Assembly: GCF_007829875.1 (NCBI RefSeq)
Contig: NZ_VIWV01000001.1
Coordinates: 5,550,501 to 5,614,500, forward strand
DNA: 64,000 bases
Direction of reading: 5' to 3'
From: Streptomyces capillispiralis
GTDB taxonomy: Bacteria; Actinomycetota; Actinomycetes; Streptomycetales; Streptomycetaceae
The translations under genes were made by a program, and so were the position numbers. The notes beneath the pieces were generated by a model. It saw nothing but the letters and a program-made list of their open reading frames with translations. It was not told where the DNA came from and searched no databases. Shown here piece after piece: positions 26,032-36,105 of the stretch (position 1 is its first letter; the number at the start of each line of letters is the position of its first letter).

Positions 26032-27258
26032 ATGGCGCAGTCCATCTCTCCCCAGGCACTGGTACGCCAGCGACTGTTCAGGGACATGAGCGTGGAGGAG
26101 CTCGCTGAGGCCGTCGGTGTCACGTCACGTGCCGTGCGCCACTGGGAGACGGGAGCACGGGCCGTTGGCGATCGGGCCTTCGGACGGCTGCTGGAGGTGT
26201 TGCACTGTGATGCTCGGGATTTGACGGGCAACGAGCCAGGCACCGAGACCCTCGCGGACCTGCGCCGCGTCGCGGGCATCAGCACGGAAGAGGCCGCCTC
26301 CGTTCTGCGGCGTAAGCGGGGCGCACAGGGTCTGCATCTCAGCGCCGAGAAGATCCGGGACCTGGAACGCGGCCGTCACGTACGCGGCTGGATGTGGCGC
26401 TCGCCCGAAACCCTGGGGCAGGTGGTGCGCATGCTTGCCCAGGTCTACGGGGTTCCTGTCCGGGTGGTGATGGACGCCTGGCACCGCAGCCGCCCGGAGG
26501 ACCCCCTCCCGGTACTTCCCGAGAGACAGCCGCGACGGCCGTCCGAGGAGTCGATGACTGCCTGGCAGGCTCTCAACGCCCGGCAGCGCACCTACCTGAC
26601 CTGCATCTTCCAGCAGGACCAGGAGGCCGAGGCGGAGCAGCGGCAGAACCGCTACGCGGGAGCGCGGCGCCAGCCAGCAGTCGAGTGGCGGCGCATGACA
26701 CTCGCCCTCTCCGCCCCGTCCGACGTCGTCGGCTACACCCGCATTCAGGAGCGGCTGCGCGAGGCCGGGGTGCATGATCCGGGAGCCGGGTCTTCTGTGG
26801 CCGCTCTGGAACGACGGGGCCTGATCCGTGTGTACCGGGACCGGGTACACCTCGACGGACTGGGGGACGTGCCCCGCACCAGGGTCGAAATGACCCGGCG
26901 TGGCAGGGCGGTGACCCGCACAGCGCTGGGTGTCTCCCGCGAAGCCGGACCGCCGGCGCCGCTTCTGTCGCCGTGGTTGTGGAAGATCATGGTCCGTGTC
27001 GCACGCGCTGGGGCACAGGGAGTGGACGGCAGTCTTGCCGGACGTGGACCGCACTACCTCGCGGTGGGGCAGAGCCCCGACGGGCGCACCCCGAGCAGGG
27101 GCTTCATCGTCCTACGACACCCTGACGGCGTGACCCACGGCCCGTACCGGTGGCTTCTCACCGACTCCGGCCGGCGCCATATCACCGACCACCTCGACGC
27201 CTACCGTGCTCTGTATCCCGGCATCGACACCCAGGGGTTCGAAGGCATATTCGATTAG
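26032..27258 (+). CDS. XRE-family regulator heading the pPIWI-RE operon
   Basis: 408 residues. XRE helix-turn-helix at about 5-60 (LVRQRLFRDMSVEELAEAV, then VRHWETGARAVG). A second HTH-like unit at about 70-150 (TLADLRRVAGISTEEAASVL, LSAEKIRDLERGR) and a winged-helix-like unit near 185-290 (LNARQRTYLTCIFQQDQEAE, AALERRGLIRVYRDRVHLDG) follow. Start ATG 26032 has TAGGGG upstream; ATG 26002 would begin inside the palindrome. Only 50 bp separate its stop from the next gene and all four genes run together, so it is probably the operon's own regulator. A direct defence role is possible but not shown. Confidence 0.85.
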   Translation: MAQSISPQALVRQRLFRDMSVEELAEAVGVTSRAVRHWETGARAVGDRAFGRLLEVLHCDARDLTGNEPGTETLADLRRVAGISTEEAASVLRRKRGAQGLHLSAEKIRDLERGRHVRGWMWRSPETLGQVVRMLAQVYGVPVRVVMDAWHRSRPEDPLPVLPERQPRRPSEESMTAWQALNARQRTYLTCIFQQDQEAEAEQRQNRYAGARRQPAVEWRRMTLALSAPSDVVGYTRIQERLREAGVHDPGAGSSVAALERRGLIRVYRDRVHLDGLGDVPRTRVEMTRRGRAVTRTALGVSREAGPPAPLLSPWLWKIMVRVARAGAQGVDGSLAGRGPHYLAVGQSPDGRTPSRGFIVLRHPDGVTHGPYRWLLTDSGRRHITDHLDAYRALYPGIDTQGFEGIFD

Positions 27259-27308
27259 GGCCTTCAGGGGAGGGCCACTGTCAGTGCCCTGTCGTAGGGT
27301 TCCGGCTC

Positions 27309-28562
27309 GTGATGCAAGCTGACGACACAACAGGCATTCAGCAGACGCATGCCCTGCTGGAAATCGTCAAGGCGTTCGCCGTGTGTGAGCACGCGATCGC
27401 CAGCGAGGAACTGGACGGCCCGAAGCGTCTGGACCGGCTCATCGAGGCCCACGGGATCCTGATGGCGGCGTGCGGCCCCGGGCATCTGATCCGCTTCGAG
27501 GAACTGCTGGGGAGGCTCACCGGTGACCGGGCAGGCTCCCTGGAGGGTTTGCTGCCGGACTGGATCGACACCCGGGCTCTCGCCGGCGTGCGGCTGATGG
27601 ACAGTGAGGGAGTCGCCACCGAGGACGGGTTCGACTTCCGGCACGAAGCCCAGCGCGTCATGCGGGCCGCTCAGAAGGTCGGCAAGTTCAGCGGGCAGGT
27701 GACGAAACCCAAGCTGGATGACGAGTACAGCCAGGAAGCCGTCTTCAGCGCGATCAAAGGCCCCTTCTACGAGAGGCACCGCACCACGCTGGTGGAGAAC
27801 CCGACGGTCCCAAAGGGAAGCCTCCCCGACCTCAAGCTGCCGTCCCGGGCGAACGACTTCTACAAGCCGATCTCCCAATATGCGCAGTACAACGGTTGGT
27901 GGTGGCCTTGTCCCGCCTGCAAGTGGCCGATGAAGGTGGCAGCCACCCGTTCCGGTGCACGCATCCAGGGCAGGGTGCGGTGTCTGTACCCCTGGCACGA
28001 GGAGACCGGCGCGTCCTACGAGTTCGTCGTGACCGCTCGGAAGAAGTCGGCACCCACCCTGAGCCCGACGTTTGGGTGCAGAGTCCCGTCCGGACGTTTC
28101 GCGGCACTGTGGACCGGGGCCGTTCCGCAGCTGCCGGAGGCTCAGCCAGTCGAGGAGTACGTGGCGTTGGTGCGGCCCGTCTGGCGCTACACCGTTGTCC
28201 CCGGCCTCCCTGAACTGGCTCTTCACCGGGCTGTCGCAGCGGACCTTGAGGGCACGGCCTGGACGTCACACCTGTGGCCCAACGGAGACCAGTGCGATCA
28301 CTGGATCACTCACCCGGACAGCGAGAAACCGGCGTTCCCCGCCGACTTCAAGGACTACACGTGGGTGAACCACCTGGTCAGCAAACTCCACATGGACGGT
28401 GGCGACCGAGGAGGAGCGGAGTTCCTGGTCGTACCTGACCACCGCCAGGAGCAGGTGGCCCAGCTTGACATGGTGTGCCGCATGCACGGGATGAAGGCGG
28501 CGATGATCGCCACCGACTACGTCGAGATGGTCATCACGGGAGTCAAGGAGGGCCGGGCGTGA
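27309..28562 (+). CDS. pPIWI-RE module protein with zinc ribbon and PD-(D/E)xK-like nuclease domain
   Basis: 417 residues. The middle holds a zinc-ribbon-like CPACKWPM ... RVRCLYPWH (about 202-230), and the C-terminal part a restriction-endonuclease-like core: CDHWITHPD, then FPADFKDYTW (D...DxK, about 335-350), then EFLVVPDHR and a helix. pPIWI-RE loci are known to encode a REase-type protein beside a DinG-like helicase and the pPIWI-RE protein, which fits exactly. Predicted to cut DNA exposed or marked by the partner proteins. GTG/ATG start pair at 27309/27312. The stop overlaps the helicase GTG by GTGA. The nuclease call is by motif and context. Confidence 0.76.
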   Translation: MMQADDTTGIQQTHALLEIVKAFAVCEHAIASEELDGPKRLDRLIEAHGILMAACGPGHLIRFEELLGRLTGDRAGSLEGLLPDWIDTRALAGVRLMDSEGVATEDGFDFRHEAQRVMRAAQKVGKFSGQVTKPKLDDEYSQEAVFSAIKGPFYERHRTTLVENPTVPKGSLPDLKLPSRANDFYKPISQYAQYNGWWWPCPACKWPMKVAATRSGARIQGRVRCLYPWHEETGASYEFVVTARKKSAPTLSPTFGCRVPSGRFAALWTGAVPQLPEAQPVEEYVALVRPVWRYTVVPGLPELALHRAVAADLEGTAWTSHLWPNGDQCDHWITHPDSEKPAFPADFKDYTWVNHLVSKLHMDGGDRGGAEFLVVPDHRQEQVAQLDMVCRMHGMKAAMIATDYVEMVITGVKEGRA

Positions 28563-31500
28563 GCGGGGAGATGACGGGCCGGGAAGCCGGCCTGGCGGGG
28601 GCACTCGCACTGGCGGCGCACTACTTTCCGCGCAAAGACGACGAGGGCCTGGTGCTGGCCGGTTTCGAAGAGGCTTCCTTCTTCGCCCACCGCAAGCCGC
28701 GGGCGTGGTCGGAGTGGGCGAGGCTGCCGGTGGCCGAGAGGAACGTCATCCGTCAGGTGATGGTCCTGATGTCGCCGGAGTGGACGGACCCGAAGAAGCT
28801 CAAGGTGGCGGCCCTCGCGTTGCTCGGAGCCTTCGCTCTCGATGCCGACATGGCCGACAGGACAGGCGGTTCGCTGCGACTGCCGACCAGGGAACCCGAA
28901 ACGGCCGACGCCGTCATTCCCCGGGTGGGAGGGAACTGCCTCGACTACGCGCGGCGTGTTGTCGGCCCCTTCTTCACCTTCGGCAAGCGCCCCAAGGCGC
29001 AGGCGTTCGCCGGCCCCGGCACGCACAGGACGAGAACCGCCTACCTGGGCAAGGAGCACGGCACGACCAGCCGTGACATCCACATCCAGGAGACCCCCGG
29101 CTTCCTTGAAGCGCCCGGTCACGAGGCTCTACCACAGGTGAGGACCCGTCCGCAGCGCGACCGTGTGGCACCGACGGTGAAGGAACTCCTGAAGGTCGCC
29201 AAGATCCTCAGCGGCCAGGACAAGAGCGTCGCCTACCTCCACAAGACCCTGAAGCGCTTCTTCAAGGGCATGAAGACCACCGACGGTGAGCTGACAGAAC
29301 TCGACCTGACCTCGGGGGACCTCCAGGTCCTCAACGCCCCGACGGGAAGCGGCAAGACGGTCCTGGTGCGGGTCATGGCGTCCTGGGCGGCGCTCAACGA
29401 CGTCCGGATCGCCCTCGCGGTCACCGACGTCCGGGCAACCCTCGACATGGCCTGGGACATCAACAACGACCTGGCCTACCTGCACAGGGAGAGACATCTC
29501 CCCGAGCCCGCACACTGTACTCCGCTGATGTCGCCGACGAGCATGCACCGCCGAGCCATGGACTACGCCGCCCTCAGCCCCTCCACCCAGATCGACCAGT
29601 GGGATCGTCGTGCCAGGACCGACATCGGGCTCCTGTCGGCCGGCTGCGCGCAGCGGGCCCTCATGGATCCCCCGAACCTGTACCCGTACGGCGAGGAGAA
29701 CTGCACGTCGCTGACCTCCGCCGCCACCGGATCCACCCGGCACACCTGCTCCTTCGCCCCTGTCTGCGGCAAGTTCCAGCAGTTCTACCAGGCTGCCGAC
29801 GCGGCCGTGGTCGTCACCAACCACGCGAACCTGCTGGAAGGCCGGACCCGCATCGGTGTCGTGCTGGACGGGCAGGAGTTCCGCGGCAAGGCACGCGGTA
29901 CGAGGGGCATGAGCGTACTGGAGATGACGCTGCGGGCCTGCGACGTGATGCTGATCGACGAGATCGACGCCTTCCAGACGGCCGCCGTCAGCCGCTGCAC
30001 CTCGGAGATCACCCTGGCGTCCCGGAAGCGGACGACCGCTCTTCGGGAGATCGACCAGGACGCCAAGAACCTTCCCCTCGTCCACGAGATGGACCTGGTC
30101 TCTCCGGTCAGCCACGCCCGCCTGATGGCCGAGATGCTGCTGCTGTGGCTCTGCTCCGGCAGCGGGTTGAAGCTGAACCCGGGCAACGAGACGGACAATC
30201 CCGACGGAGCCAGCCGTGACAACACCGGCTGGCGCCTGGCCCGCTCCCGGGACCGTGAAATCCTCCAGCTCCTCTTCCCCGACCAGACGGCCGGCGAGGA
30301 CATCCCCCCTGAGCTCTTCGCCGTTCTCGAAGAGGTCATGCCCGCCCACTGGCATGAGTCCGAGTTGTACGAGGAGACCGAACTCCCCGAGGGAGCCGAC
30401 TGGGAGGCCGTCCAGACAGCCCTGACAGTGCTTACCGCCCAGCGGGGCCAAGACCATCTCACCGACACGCGCGAGGAGATGCGCAAGCTCCTGGCAGTCG
30501 TCGTGCCGGATGCGTACAAGCGGTCAGCGGTGGTGAACCTACTGGTCACCCGTACTGTGCTCCGGGAACTCGACGCTGCGCTGGACAGTCTGCGCGAGCG
30601 GGCACAGACCCTGCGTTACCTGGACCTCGGGTCAGTCCGCAAGATCCTCGAAACCATGCGCAGCAGTACGGTCGCCACCCTCTATCCCCTGGCGATGCTG
30701 GGCCGGTCCATCCACGGCTACCAGGTGAAGGGAATGGACAACAAGGAGAAGGAGGCGGAACTCCTCTCCCGTTCCTTCGGTGGCGACCCGCACACCTTCG
30801 TCTCCGAACTCGGTGGCCTCACCGCTCTGCTGACCGCCGGAGTGCAGCGACCGGTCATGGGCCTGTCCGCGACCGCCTACCTTCCTCAGGCCGTACAGGA
30901 GCACATCCACGCCCCCGTGCGCTGGTGGCTGCCCGATACCCGCCCTGAGTCCATCGTCACCGTTCCCACGCCGGTTCGAGGCCGCAACGGCGACGCCATA
31001 AGGATCGGAGGACTCCCGCCCGAACTCAAACCCAACGCTCTGCGCGACCTCGGCAGGGGCCTGTACGAGCAGCAACTCGCCAAGCGCCTCGCCCGCCTGG
31101 AGAAACAGGAACCAGAACGAGCCCGCGTCATCCTCGCTGTCAACTCCTACGAGCAGGCCGCCTACCTCGCCTCGGGAGTGGCACAGGCAGACGGCCTGAA
31201 TCACCGGGTCTGCCTGCTGGTGAAGAAACCGGAGAAGCAGAACTACGAGGAGCATCTCCCCGCCCACGTGGACAGGATGGTCCGGGAGGAGCTGAAGGAG
31301 TTCCCCGACCGCGGTGAGATCCTGATCGCCCCGCTCGCAGTCATCGGGCGAGGCCTGAACATCGTGGTCGGTACCCGCTCGGCGGTCCGCGACATCTACC
31401 TGTGCGTGCGTCCCGTCCTCAGCATCGAGGACACCGACTGGATGCACGCGAGCGTCAACGCTGCCGGAGTCAACTCTCTTCCCGCTGACGGTAGTGACGA

Positions 31501-31858
31501 GCCTCTTCCAGTCCTGCGAAAGGCCAGCGAAGCCTCGTGGAAGCAGCTCTCCAAGATCCTTCGCTCGCCGGCCCGGTTCTCCAACATGGACCACGACCTC
31601 CGCAAGGAACTCGTGGCAGGCATGCTCGTGCTGCTCATCCAACTTGCCGGCCGAGCTCGCCGAGGCGAGACCGACATGACCCTCCACATCGTGGACCACT
31701 CCATTCACGACAAGAAGTTCAGTTCGGACCTGGCCACGATCATCAAACAGATCTACGCCGACTGGAATCCGGAGCAGCGCGAGATCATGAACGAGCTCTA
31801 CGGTCAAGCGCTTCAGGCATTCCTGACCTACGCGGGTCTCGACCGCGACATGATTTGA
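28559..31858 (+). CDS. DinG/XPD-like superfamily 2 helicase of the pPIWI-RE module
   Basis: 1099 residues. Walker A LNAPTGSGKTVLV near 258-268. Four cysteines at roughly 363, 382, 397 and 402 (AGCAQ, ENCTS, HTCSF, PVCGK) sit between motifs I and II as in the Fe-S domain of XPD/DinG. VVVTNHANLLEG follows near 418. Motif II reads LIDEIDAFQ (DEID, about 465). The C-terminal RecA fold has IAPLAVIGRGLNIVV and motif VI LIQLAGRARRGE (about 1025). It should unwind DNA or DNA-RNA hybrids 5'-3'. The N-terminal 240 residues are unassigned. Coupled to the nuclease gene by GTGA; the pPIWI-RE gene follows after 93 bp. Confidence 0.87.
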   Translation: MSGEMTGREAGLAGALALAAHYFPRKDDEGLVLAGFEEASFFAHRKPRAWSEWARLPVAERNVIRQVMVLMSPEWTDPKKLKVAALALLGAFALDADMADRTGGSLRLPTREPETADAVIPRVGGNCLDYARRVVGPFFTFGKRPKAQAFAGPGTHRTRTAYLGKEHGTTSRDIHIQETPGFLEAPGHEALPQVRTRPQRDRVAPTVKELLKVAKILSGQDKSVAYLHKTLKRFFKGMKTTDGELTELDLTSGDLQVLNAPTGSGKTVLVRVMASWAALNDVRIALAVTDVRATLDMAWDINNDLAYLHRERHLPEPAHCTPLMSPTSMHRRAMDYAALSPSTQIDQWDRRARTDIGLLSAGCAQRALMDPPNLYPYGEENCTSLTSAATGSTRHTCSFAPVCGKFQQFYQAADAAVVVTNHANLLEGRTRIGVVLDGQEFRGKARGTRGMSVLEMTLRACDVMLIDEIDAFQTAAVSRCTSEITLASRKRTTALREIDQDAKNLPLVHEMDLVSPVSHARLMAEMLLLWLCSGSGLKLNPGNETDNPDGASRDNTGWRLARSRDREILQLLFPDQTAGEDIPPELFAVLEEVMPAHWHESELYEETELPEGADWEAVQTALTVLTAQRGQDHLTDTREEMRKLLAVVVPDAYKRSAVVNLLVTRTVLRELDAALDSLRERAQTLRYLDLGSVRKILETMRSSTVATLYPLAMLGRSIHGYQVKGMDNKEKEAELLSRSFGGDPHTFVSELGGLTALLTAGVQRPVMGLSATAYLPQAVQEHIHAPVRWWLPDTRPESIVTVPTPVRGRNGDAIRIGGLPPELKPNALRDLGRGLYEQQLAKRLARLEKQEPERARVILAVNSYEQAAYLASGVAQADGLNHRVCLLVKKPEKQNYEEHLPAHVDRMVREELKEFPDRGEILIAPLAVIGRGLNIVVGTRSAVRDIYLCVRPVLSIEDTDWMHASVNAAGVNSLPADGSDEPLPVLRKASEASWKQLSKILRSPARFSNMDHDLRKELVAGMLVLLIQLAGRARRGETDMTLHIVDHSIHDKKFSSDLATIIKQIYADWNPEQREIMNELYGQALQAFLTYAGLDRDMI

Positions 31859-31951
31859 ACCGTCCACTGCCAGTCTCCGCCTTTTCGAGACGGAGTTGCG
31901 ACCACTTCCCTCTGCCCGGGGAGAGGAACCAGAAAGACGAGGTAACGCCCA

Positions 31952-34930
31952 ATGGGGCGAAGCAACAACCAGCGGGATCTCACCGCACGCACCACCTCGA
32001 TCAGGTGCACCAGGGAACTCCTGCACGGCATGACCGCCATGGTCTGGAACTTCGGGGACTATCACTCGCCTACACGCAAGGCGTGGAGGGATCTGAGGGG
32101 TACGGCGGCGCAGAACAGCAAATGGATCAAGAACGAACAGGAATCGGACCCGTTCCTCGTTCCGTACTCCATCGCCGTCACCGTTCTCCAGCAGATCACT
32201 GACGGTTATGTCTACCTGGACAAGCACCTGGCGTTCATGGTGACGCTCAACCCCGTGAGGCCCGAGATCCTCAGGGACGTCTTCGCCTACCTGGAAGGAA
32301 TCGTCCGCAAGGTTCCTGTGGACGAGATCCCTTTGAGGGACGTCCCCGACCTGGCCAAGCGCATCGCGGACACAGTTCCCCAACGCCTGAGCCTCGCCGA
32401 CAACATCCTGCCCAAGGACGACGGTAAGCCCGCCAGCCCCGACAGCTGGGCTTACGAGGCGGTGAGGTGGCACATCGCCAAGAAGCTGGCTTCCGTGTCG
32501 TTCGAGGACCGGGAGATGGAGCCGGTCCTCGAGGAGTACGAGGGCAAGAACGGTGAGACCAAGTACAGGACCGTCGACTGGCAGCCCTCAGGAAACGTCG
32601 CGTCGTTGGACTACCGGCCTGTCAGCAACGGTGACCTGATCGCGTGGGACAACCCTATCGGTCCGGTCTTCGCGGGTCTCGCCCATCCGGTGGACCTCGG
32701 TGATGCGGTCAAGGCCCGGCCTGAGAACCCCACCCGGGCGCAGGTCCAGTACGCGCTCTCCCGCCTGTCGATCAAGATGGCCACGTACACGGCCGAGCCC
32801 AACCCCATCCTGAACCTGAACGCGCACATCCGCCGTGTCAACAACACCGTGATCCACTCCAGCACCGTCCTGGTGGACCAGGGGAAGGACCGGCCGCTGC
32901 TCTCCCTGTCCCTGGACGGGCGTGGCCTGCGTCAGACGAACAGGCACGCGTTGGAGATCCTCGCGAAGATGGACGCCGACAGGACCTCGCTCAACGCCAT
33001 CGAGGAACGCGTCGCTGACGAGCGAAGCCTGCTCAACGTCCGGGACGAGAACGGCAAGAGGATCGACATCCTGACGCCACCGCCCGGGGCGATCCGGCCC
33101 ACGATGCCGAAGACGGACTCCTTCGCCGTCGGCACGGGTGCCGGCACCCACCACCTGGCGCTACTCCAGGAGCACATCGGTCGTGCTCTTGGTGACAAGG
33201 TGTCCGCCCTTGAGCTGAAGTCGAAGGGGAACATCTTCGGCAAGCGAGCCCATGAGTCGGCAACCTCCGCCGAGGGCAAGGACAAGACGCGGAAGAAGGA
33301 GAATGGCGAGTACGTCGACCTGGTCGGCAAGCCCTCGCCGGAGAGCATCCGTCGCTCAATCGAGACGGCCGGGTACAGGACCCTGCGCATCCTGTGCCTG
33401 TGGTACCGGGACGAGACCCGGATGCGGATGATCCACGGCCTGGCCCACCCCTACGGCCTCGACCCGGACGAACTCGACCCCATCGACGGTGAATCCGTCC
33501 CCCTCGCGCCTGGCATCGAGGCCGTCTTCTGCAACGCCGAGGAGCTTCTGGCACACGGTCCCGCTACCCAGCGTGCCTCGGACACAGAAAAGATCACCAG
33601 CCGGTTCGCGGAGACCGGCGTTCTTCTTGCCGCCTGGTGCGAGACCGAGATCCCTGTGCGAGGCGAAGAGCACGAGGGAATGAAGCCCGCCGATGTGAAG
33701 AAGGCCCTTGAGGAAAGCGACGCCAAGCACCAGGTCGTGCGCGAACTGGCCAAGGCCACGGTGCCGTCCCAGTTCCTCATCGGCAGGGTGTACGACCCCT
33801 TCACCAAGACCTTCAGCATCGTCAAGAAGCCCAAGAAGGCCTTTGAGGACCACCGCGTCTACATGGGCCTGTTGGATCTCTACCGGTCGTGCGGAGTGGT
33901 GGACGACCGCTTCGAACGAGCCCTCTACCCGAACGACGACCCCTACCCGCTGCCCCGCATGGCGTTCGTCGGTATCCACATCCGCAAGCAGGCCACCGAT
34001 CGCAAGTTCAAGGGGGAGCCAAAGAGGATCATCTGCGCCAGCGCGATCATCCCCTCCCGGAAACCCGGCGGCCCCTGGCGCATGCTCGGCTGGAGCAACA
34101 TCCACCCGGAGTGGGAGCACTACGCCTTGGCGCAGAGCAACTTCCACGCCGCCAACTACCCCCTTCACACGGAGGACGGGGACAGCGATTTCCAGCGCTG
34201 GGCACAGGCTGGCGAAGACGTCCAAGAGGCTCTCAAGGACCTTCACGACGAACTAGACGGACTCCCGTATGCCCTGATGATCGACGGCCACGCATGCCGC
34301 CGCGTATGGCCTGGCCTCCAGAACAAGAAGCAGGGCCTCAGCAAGGACACCGACGACCCCCGCCTGTGGCTTCCCGGAACCGGGCTTCCTCTTTCCTGGA
34401 ACCCCGTCAGCATCCTTCGGATGAACTGCAGGCAGGCAGAGATGCCGCGACTGGTCTCCGTCACCGAGAAACAGAAGAACGGCAAGACCGTCACCCTCAA
34501 GACCTCAAGCGACCTGTATTACCCGGAAGACCGGCCCGAAGGCCACCCCTGGTTCCTGTTCACCGTGCCCCGCAACTACGGCAAGAAGCGCCACGGACAG
34601 TGGAAGACCCGCTGGCGTGCCGACCCGGGCAAGGCGTCGAAGAACGCCGATGAGCGCAGGGAGAACGAACTGAACTCGCCGTGGTACAGCATGACCACGC
34701 GCGAGATCACCCCCATGTACACGCGGAAAGGCTACGACCGGGAAATCCTGGCCGTCGCCGCGGCCCGGCTCAGCCACCAGGCCATCTCCTGGTCAGACCG
34801 GACCCGATACCCCGCTCCGCTCCACGCGGCGCTCCAGATGGACCTCGGCCACCCCCAGTACCGACGCTCGGCGCCGAAGGACCCCGAGAGCGTCGAGATC
34901 CTGAACGCAGCCAACGGCATCGACGCGTAG
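31952..34930 (+). CDS. pPIWI-RE protein (PIWI/RNase H-fold defence protein)
   Basis: 992 residues, the size of this family. The C-terminal RNase H-fold part begins near 665 (MAFVGIHIRKQATDRKFKG). It continues with LGWSNIHPEWEHYALAQSN, LPYALMIDGHACRRVWPGL (about 768), LRMNCRQAEMPRL, WFLFTVPRNYGKK and SPWYSMTTREITPMY (about 910-925), the last being a hallmark segment of the family. The family is named for conserved Arg and Glu residues and lacks canonical Argonaute catalysis. It is thought to recognise nucleic-acid hybrids from invading DNA and act with the helicase and nuclease encoded just upstream. The N-terminal ~600 residues are family-specific. ATG with GAGGT upstream. Confidence 0.88.
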   Translation: MGRSNNQRDLTARTTSIRCTRELLHGMTAMVWNFGDYHSPTRKAWRDLRGTAAQNSKWIKNEQESDPFLVPYSIAVTVLQQITDGYVYLDKHLAFMVTLNPVRPEILRDVFAYLEGIVRKVPVDEIPLRDVPDLAKRIADTVPQRLSLADNILPKDDGKPASPDSWAYEAVRWHIAKKLASVSFEDREMEPVLEEYEGKNGETKYRTVDWQPSGNVASLDYRPVSNGDLIAWDNPIGPVFAGLAHPVDLGDAVKARPENPTRAQVQYALSRLSIKMATYTAEPNPILNLNAHIRRVNNTVIHSSTVLVDQGKDRPLLSLSLDGRGLRQTNRHALEILAKMDADRTSLNAIEERVADERSLLNVRDENGKRIDILTPPPGAIRPTMPKTDSFAVGTGAGTHHLALLQEHIGRALGDKVSALELKSKGNIFGKRAHESATSAEGKDKTRKKENGEYVDLVGKPSPESIRRSIETAGYRTLRILCLWYRDETRMRMIHGLAHPYGLDPDELDPIDGESVPLAPGIEAVFCNAEELLAHGPATQRASDTEKITSRFAETGVLLAAWCETEIPVRGEEHEGMKPADVKKALEESDAKHQVVRELAKATVPSQFLIGRVYDPFTKTFSIVKKPKKAFEDHRVYMGLLDLYRSCGVVDDRFERALYPNDDPYPLPRMAFVGIHIRKQATDRKFKGEPKRIICASAIIPSRKPGGPWRMLGWSNIHPEWEHYALAQSNFHAANYPLHTEDGDSDFQRWAQAGEDVQEALKDLHDELDGLPYALMIDGHACRRVWPGLQNKKQGLSKDTDDPRLWLPGTGLPLSWNPVSILRMNCRQAEMPRLVSVTEKQKNGKTVTLKTSSDLYYPEDRPEGHPWFLFTVPRNYGKKRHGQWKTRWRADPGKASKNADERRENELNSPWYSMTTREITPMYTRKGYDREILAVAAARLSHQAISWSDRTRYPAPLHAALQMDLGHPQYRRSAPKDPESVEILNAANGIDA

Positions 34931-34953
34931 GCGCCGGGCATTGACACACGGCA

Positions 34954-34980
34954 GCCCGTGTCCCGCATCGGGACACGGGC
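34954..34980 (+). terminator. strong hairpin terminator of the pPIWI-RE operon
   Basis: GCCCGTGTCCC, loop GCATC, GGGACACGGGC: perfect 11-bp stem starting 23 bp after the pPIWI-RE stop. The GTCCTCGT that follows is weakly T-rich. Confidence 0.85.
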
Positions 34981-35057
34981 GTCCTCGTAATGGGGCGCGA
35001 AAGAAGCGCGGACCTGCGGGCGAGGAGATGGGGCTGTGGTTGGCGTGTGTGGGAGAG

Positions 35058-35498
35058 CTAGGCGGCAGTTCTTGCCTTACCCGGTTGGGAGGAGCTCACC
35101 TGCCCCATCGCCCGGTCGATCGTGATCTCGATGACCACGCGCTCCGGATCCGGAGTCGGCGTCCGTCCGTACCGCTCCCCGTAGCGCGCCACAGCGTCCT
35201 CCACGGCGACTGGGTGGGTGCGAACTTCGGCTGTGCCCTCCAGCGTCGCCCAGCGCCCTCCGTCTACTTGGCAGACGGCTACGCGTGCCTGGCCGGGAAG
35301 TGCCGCCTGAACGTTGGCGACTTTCCTGCTCGATTTGCGGGTGATAACCCGAGCGATACCGGCGTCGGCGTCCACGGTGACCCCAACCGGCACGACATGC
35401 GGGCGGCCGTCCGGACGGAGTGTCGTCAGAGTGCACAGATGGTACTCACGCCAGAACTCCAGGTAGCCGTCGCCTTGGTTGTGTATCTCGCTGCGCAT
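35058..35498 (-). CDS. PPOX-class (F420/FMN-dependent) oxidoreductase
   Basis: 146 residues with the split-barrel fold of pyridoxamine-phosphate-oxidase-like proteins. CTLTTLRPDGRPHVVPVGVTV is the usual first hairpin, KSSRKVANVQ the phosphate-binding helix start, and GRWATLEGTAEV the second hairpin. In actinobacteria such small PPOX proteins commonly use F420 or FMN/heme for redox of xenobiotics or cofactors; which one cannot be told. Convergent with the pPIWI-RE operon across the terminator hairpin, and divergent from the genes to the right. No defence link is evident. Confidence 0.85.
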   Translation of the reverse strand: MRSEIHNQGDGYLEFWREYHLCTLTTLRPDGRPHVVPVGVTVDADAGIARVITRKSSRKVANVQAALPGQARVAVCQVDGGRWATLEGTAEVRTHPVAVEDAVARYGERYGRTPTPDPERVVIEITIDRAMGQVSSSQPGKARTAA

Positions 35499-35766
35499 GG
35501 CCGGAAGCGTAACGGCGAATCACGCGTCGACTGGCTGAAAGTGGGCATGGCCACAGCTGCTGTCCGTCGCGAGAGTGGGAGATTTCTGCGCCATATGAGG
35601 CTAGTTGAGCGATTTGGGAACGGCGGATATATCTCGGATTGATAACGAAGCTGGCGCTCCCGGGTGCGCTTGGCGTGGACGCGTCGCTTACGTGAATTGC
35701 CAGCTCAAAAGCATGATCTACAGTCACGTGCATTAATTTGGTGCGATTTGTTGGGTCGCTGTTGGT

Positions 35767-36105
35767 GTGGCTTCAGGGGTCGCTTTCGGCCAGGTCCTCG
35801 TGTGGGCTTCGCGTAGCCTCCGATGCAGTTCCCAAAGCCCGCCGCAAGTGCTTTGCGATCTGTCATCGATCGTTCACGCCAGCGACGTTGGTAGCAGGTG
35901 GGTCTGGGGTGTGCGCACCCGTGTGGTCCACGGGTCGGGGCGTTCGCGGCACGACGAACTGCTCTCGATGCTCGTGATCACTTCGGTTGCGTCGGTGTGG
36001 CGGGGACTGGACATCGTCGAAACGGGCGCGGCCGTCGCTCGGCTCAGTCTCGGAGCCATCCACGGCTGGGACGGAGGGATCACCGATGTGGCCTGGAAGA
36101 AGTGA
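35767..36105 (+). CDS. small hypothetical protein, doubtful
   Basis: Up to 112 residues; only the last ~50 (LSMLVITSVASVWRGLDIVE, LSLGAIHGWDGGI) have gene-like composition, and a start at ATG 35969 would give 45 residues. Ends 20 bp inside the next gene. The upstream half lacks normal codon bias. It may be a leader ORF for the peptidase gene or noncoding. Confidence 0.3.
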   Translation: MASGVAFGQVLVWASRSLRCSSQSPPQVLCDLSSIVHASDVGSRWVWGVRTRVVHGSGRSRHDELLSMLVITSVASVWRGLDIVETGAAVARLSLGAIHGWDGGITDVAWKK

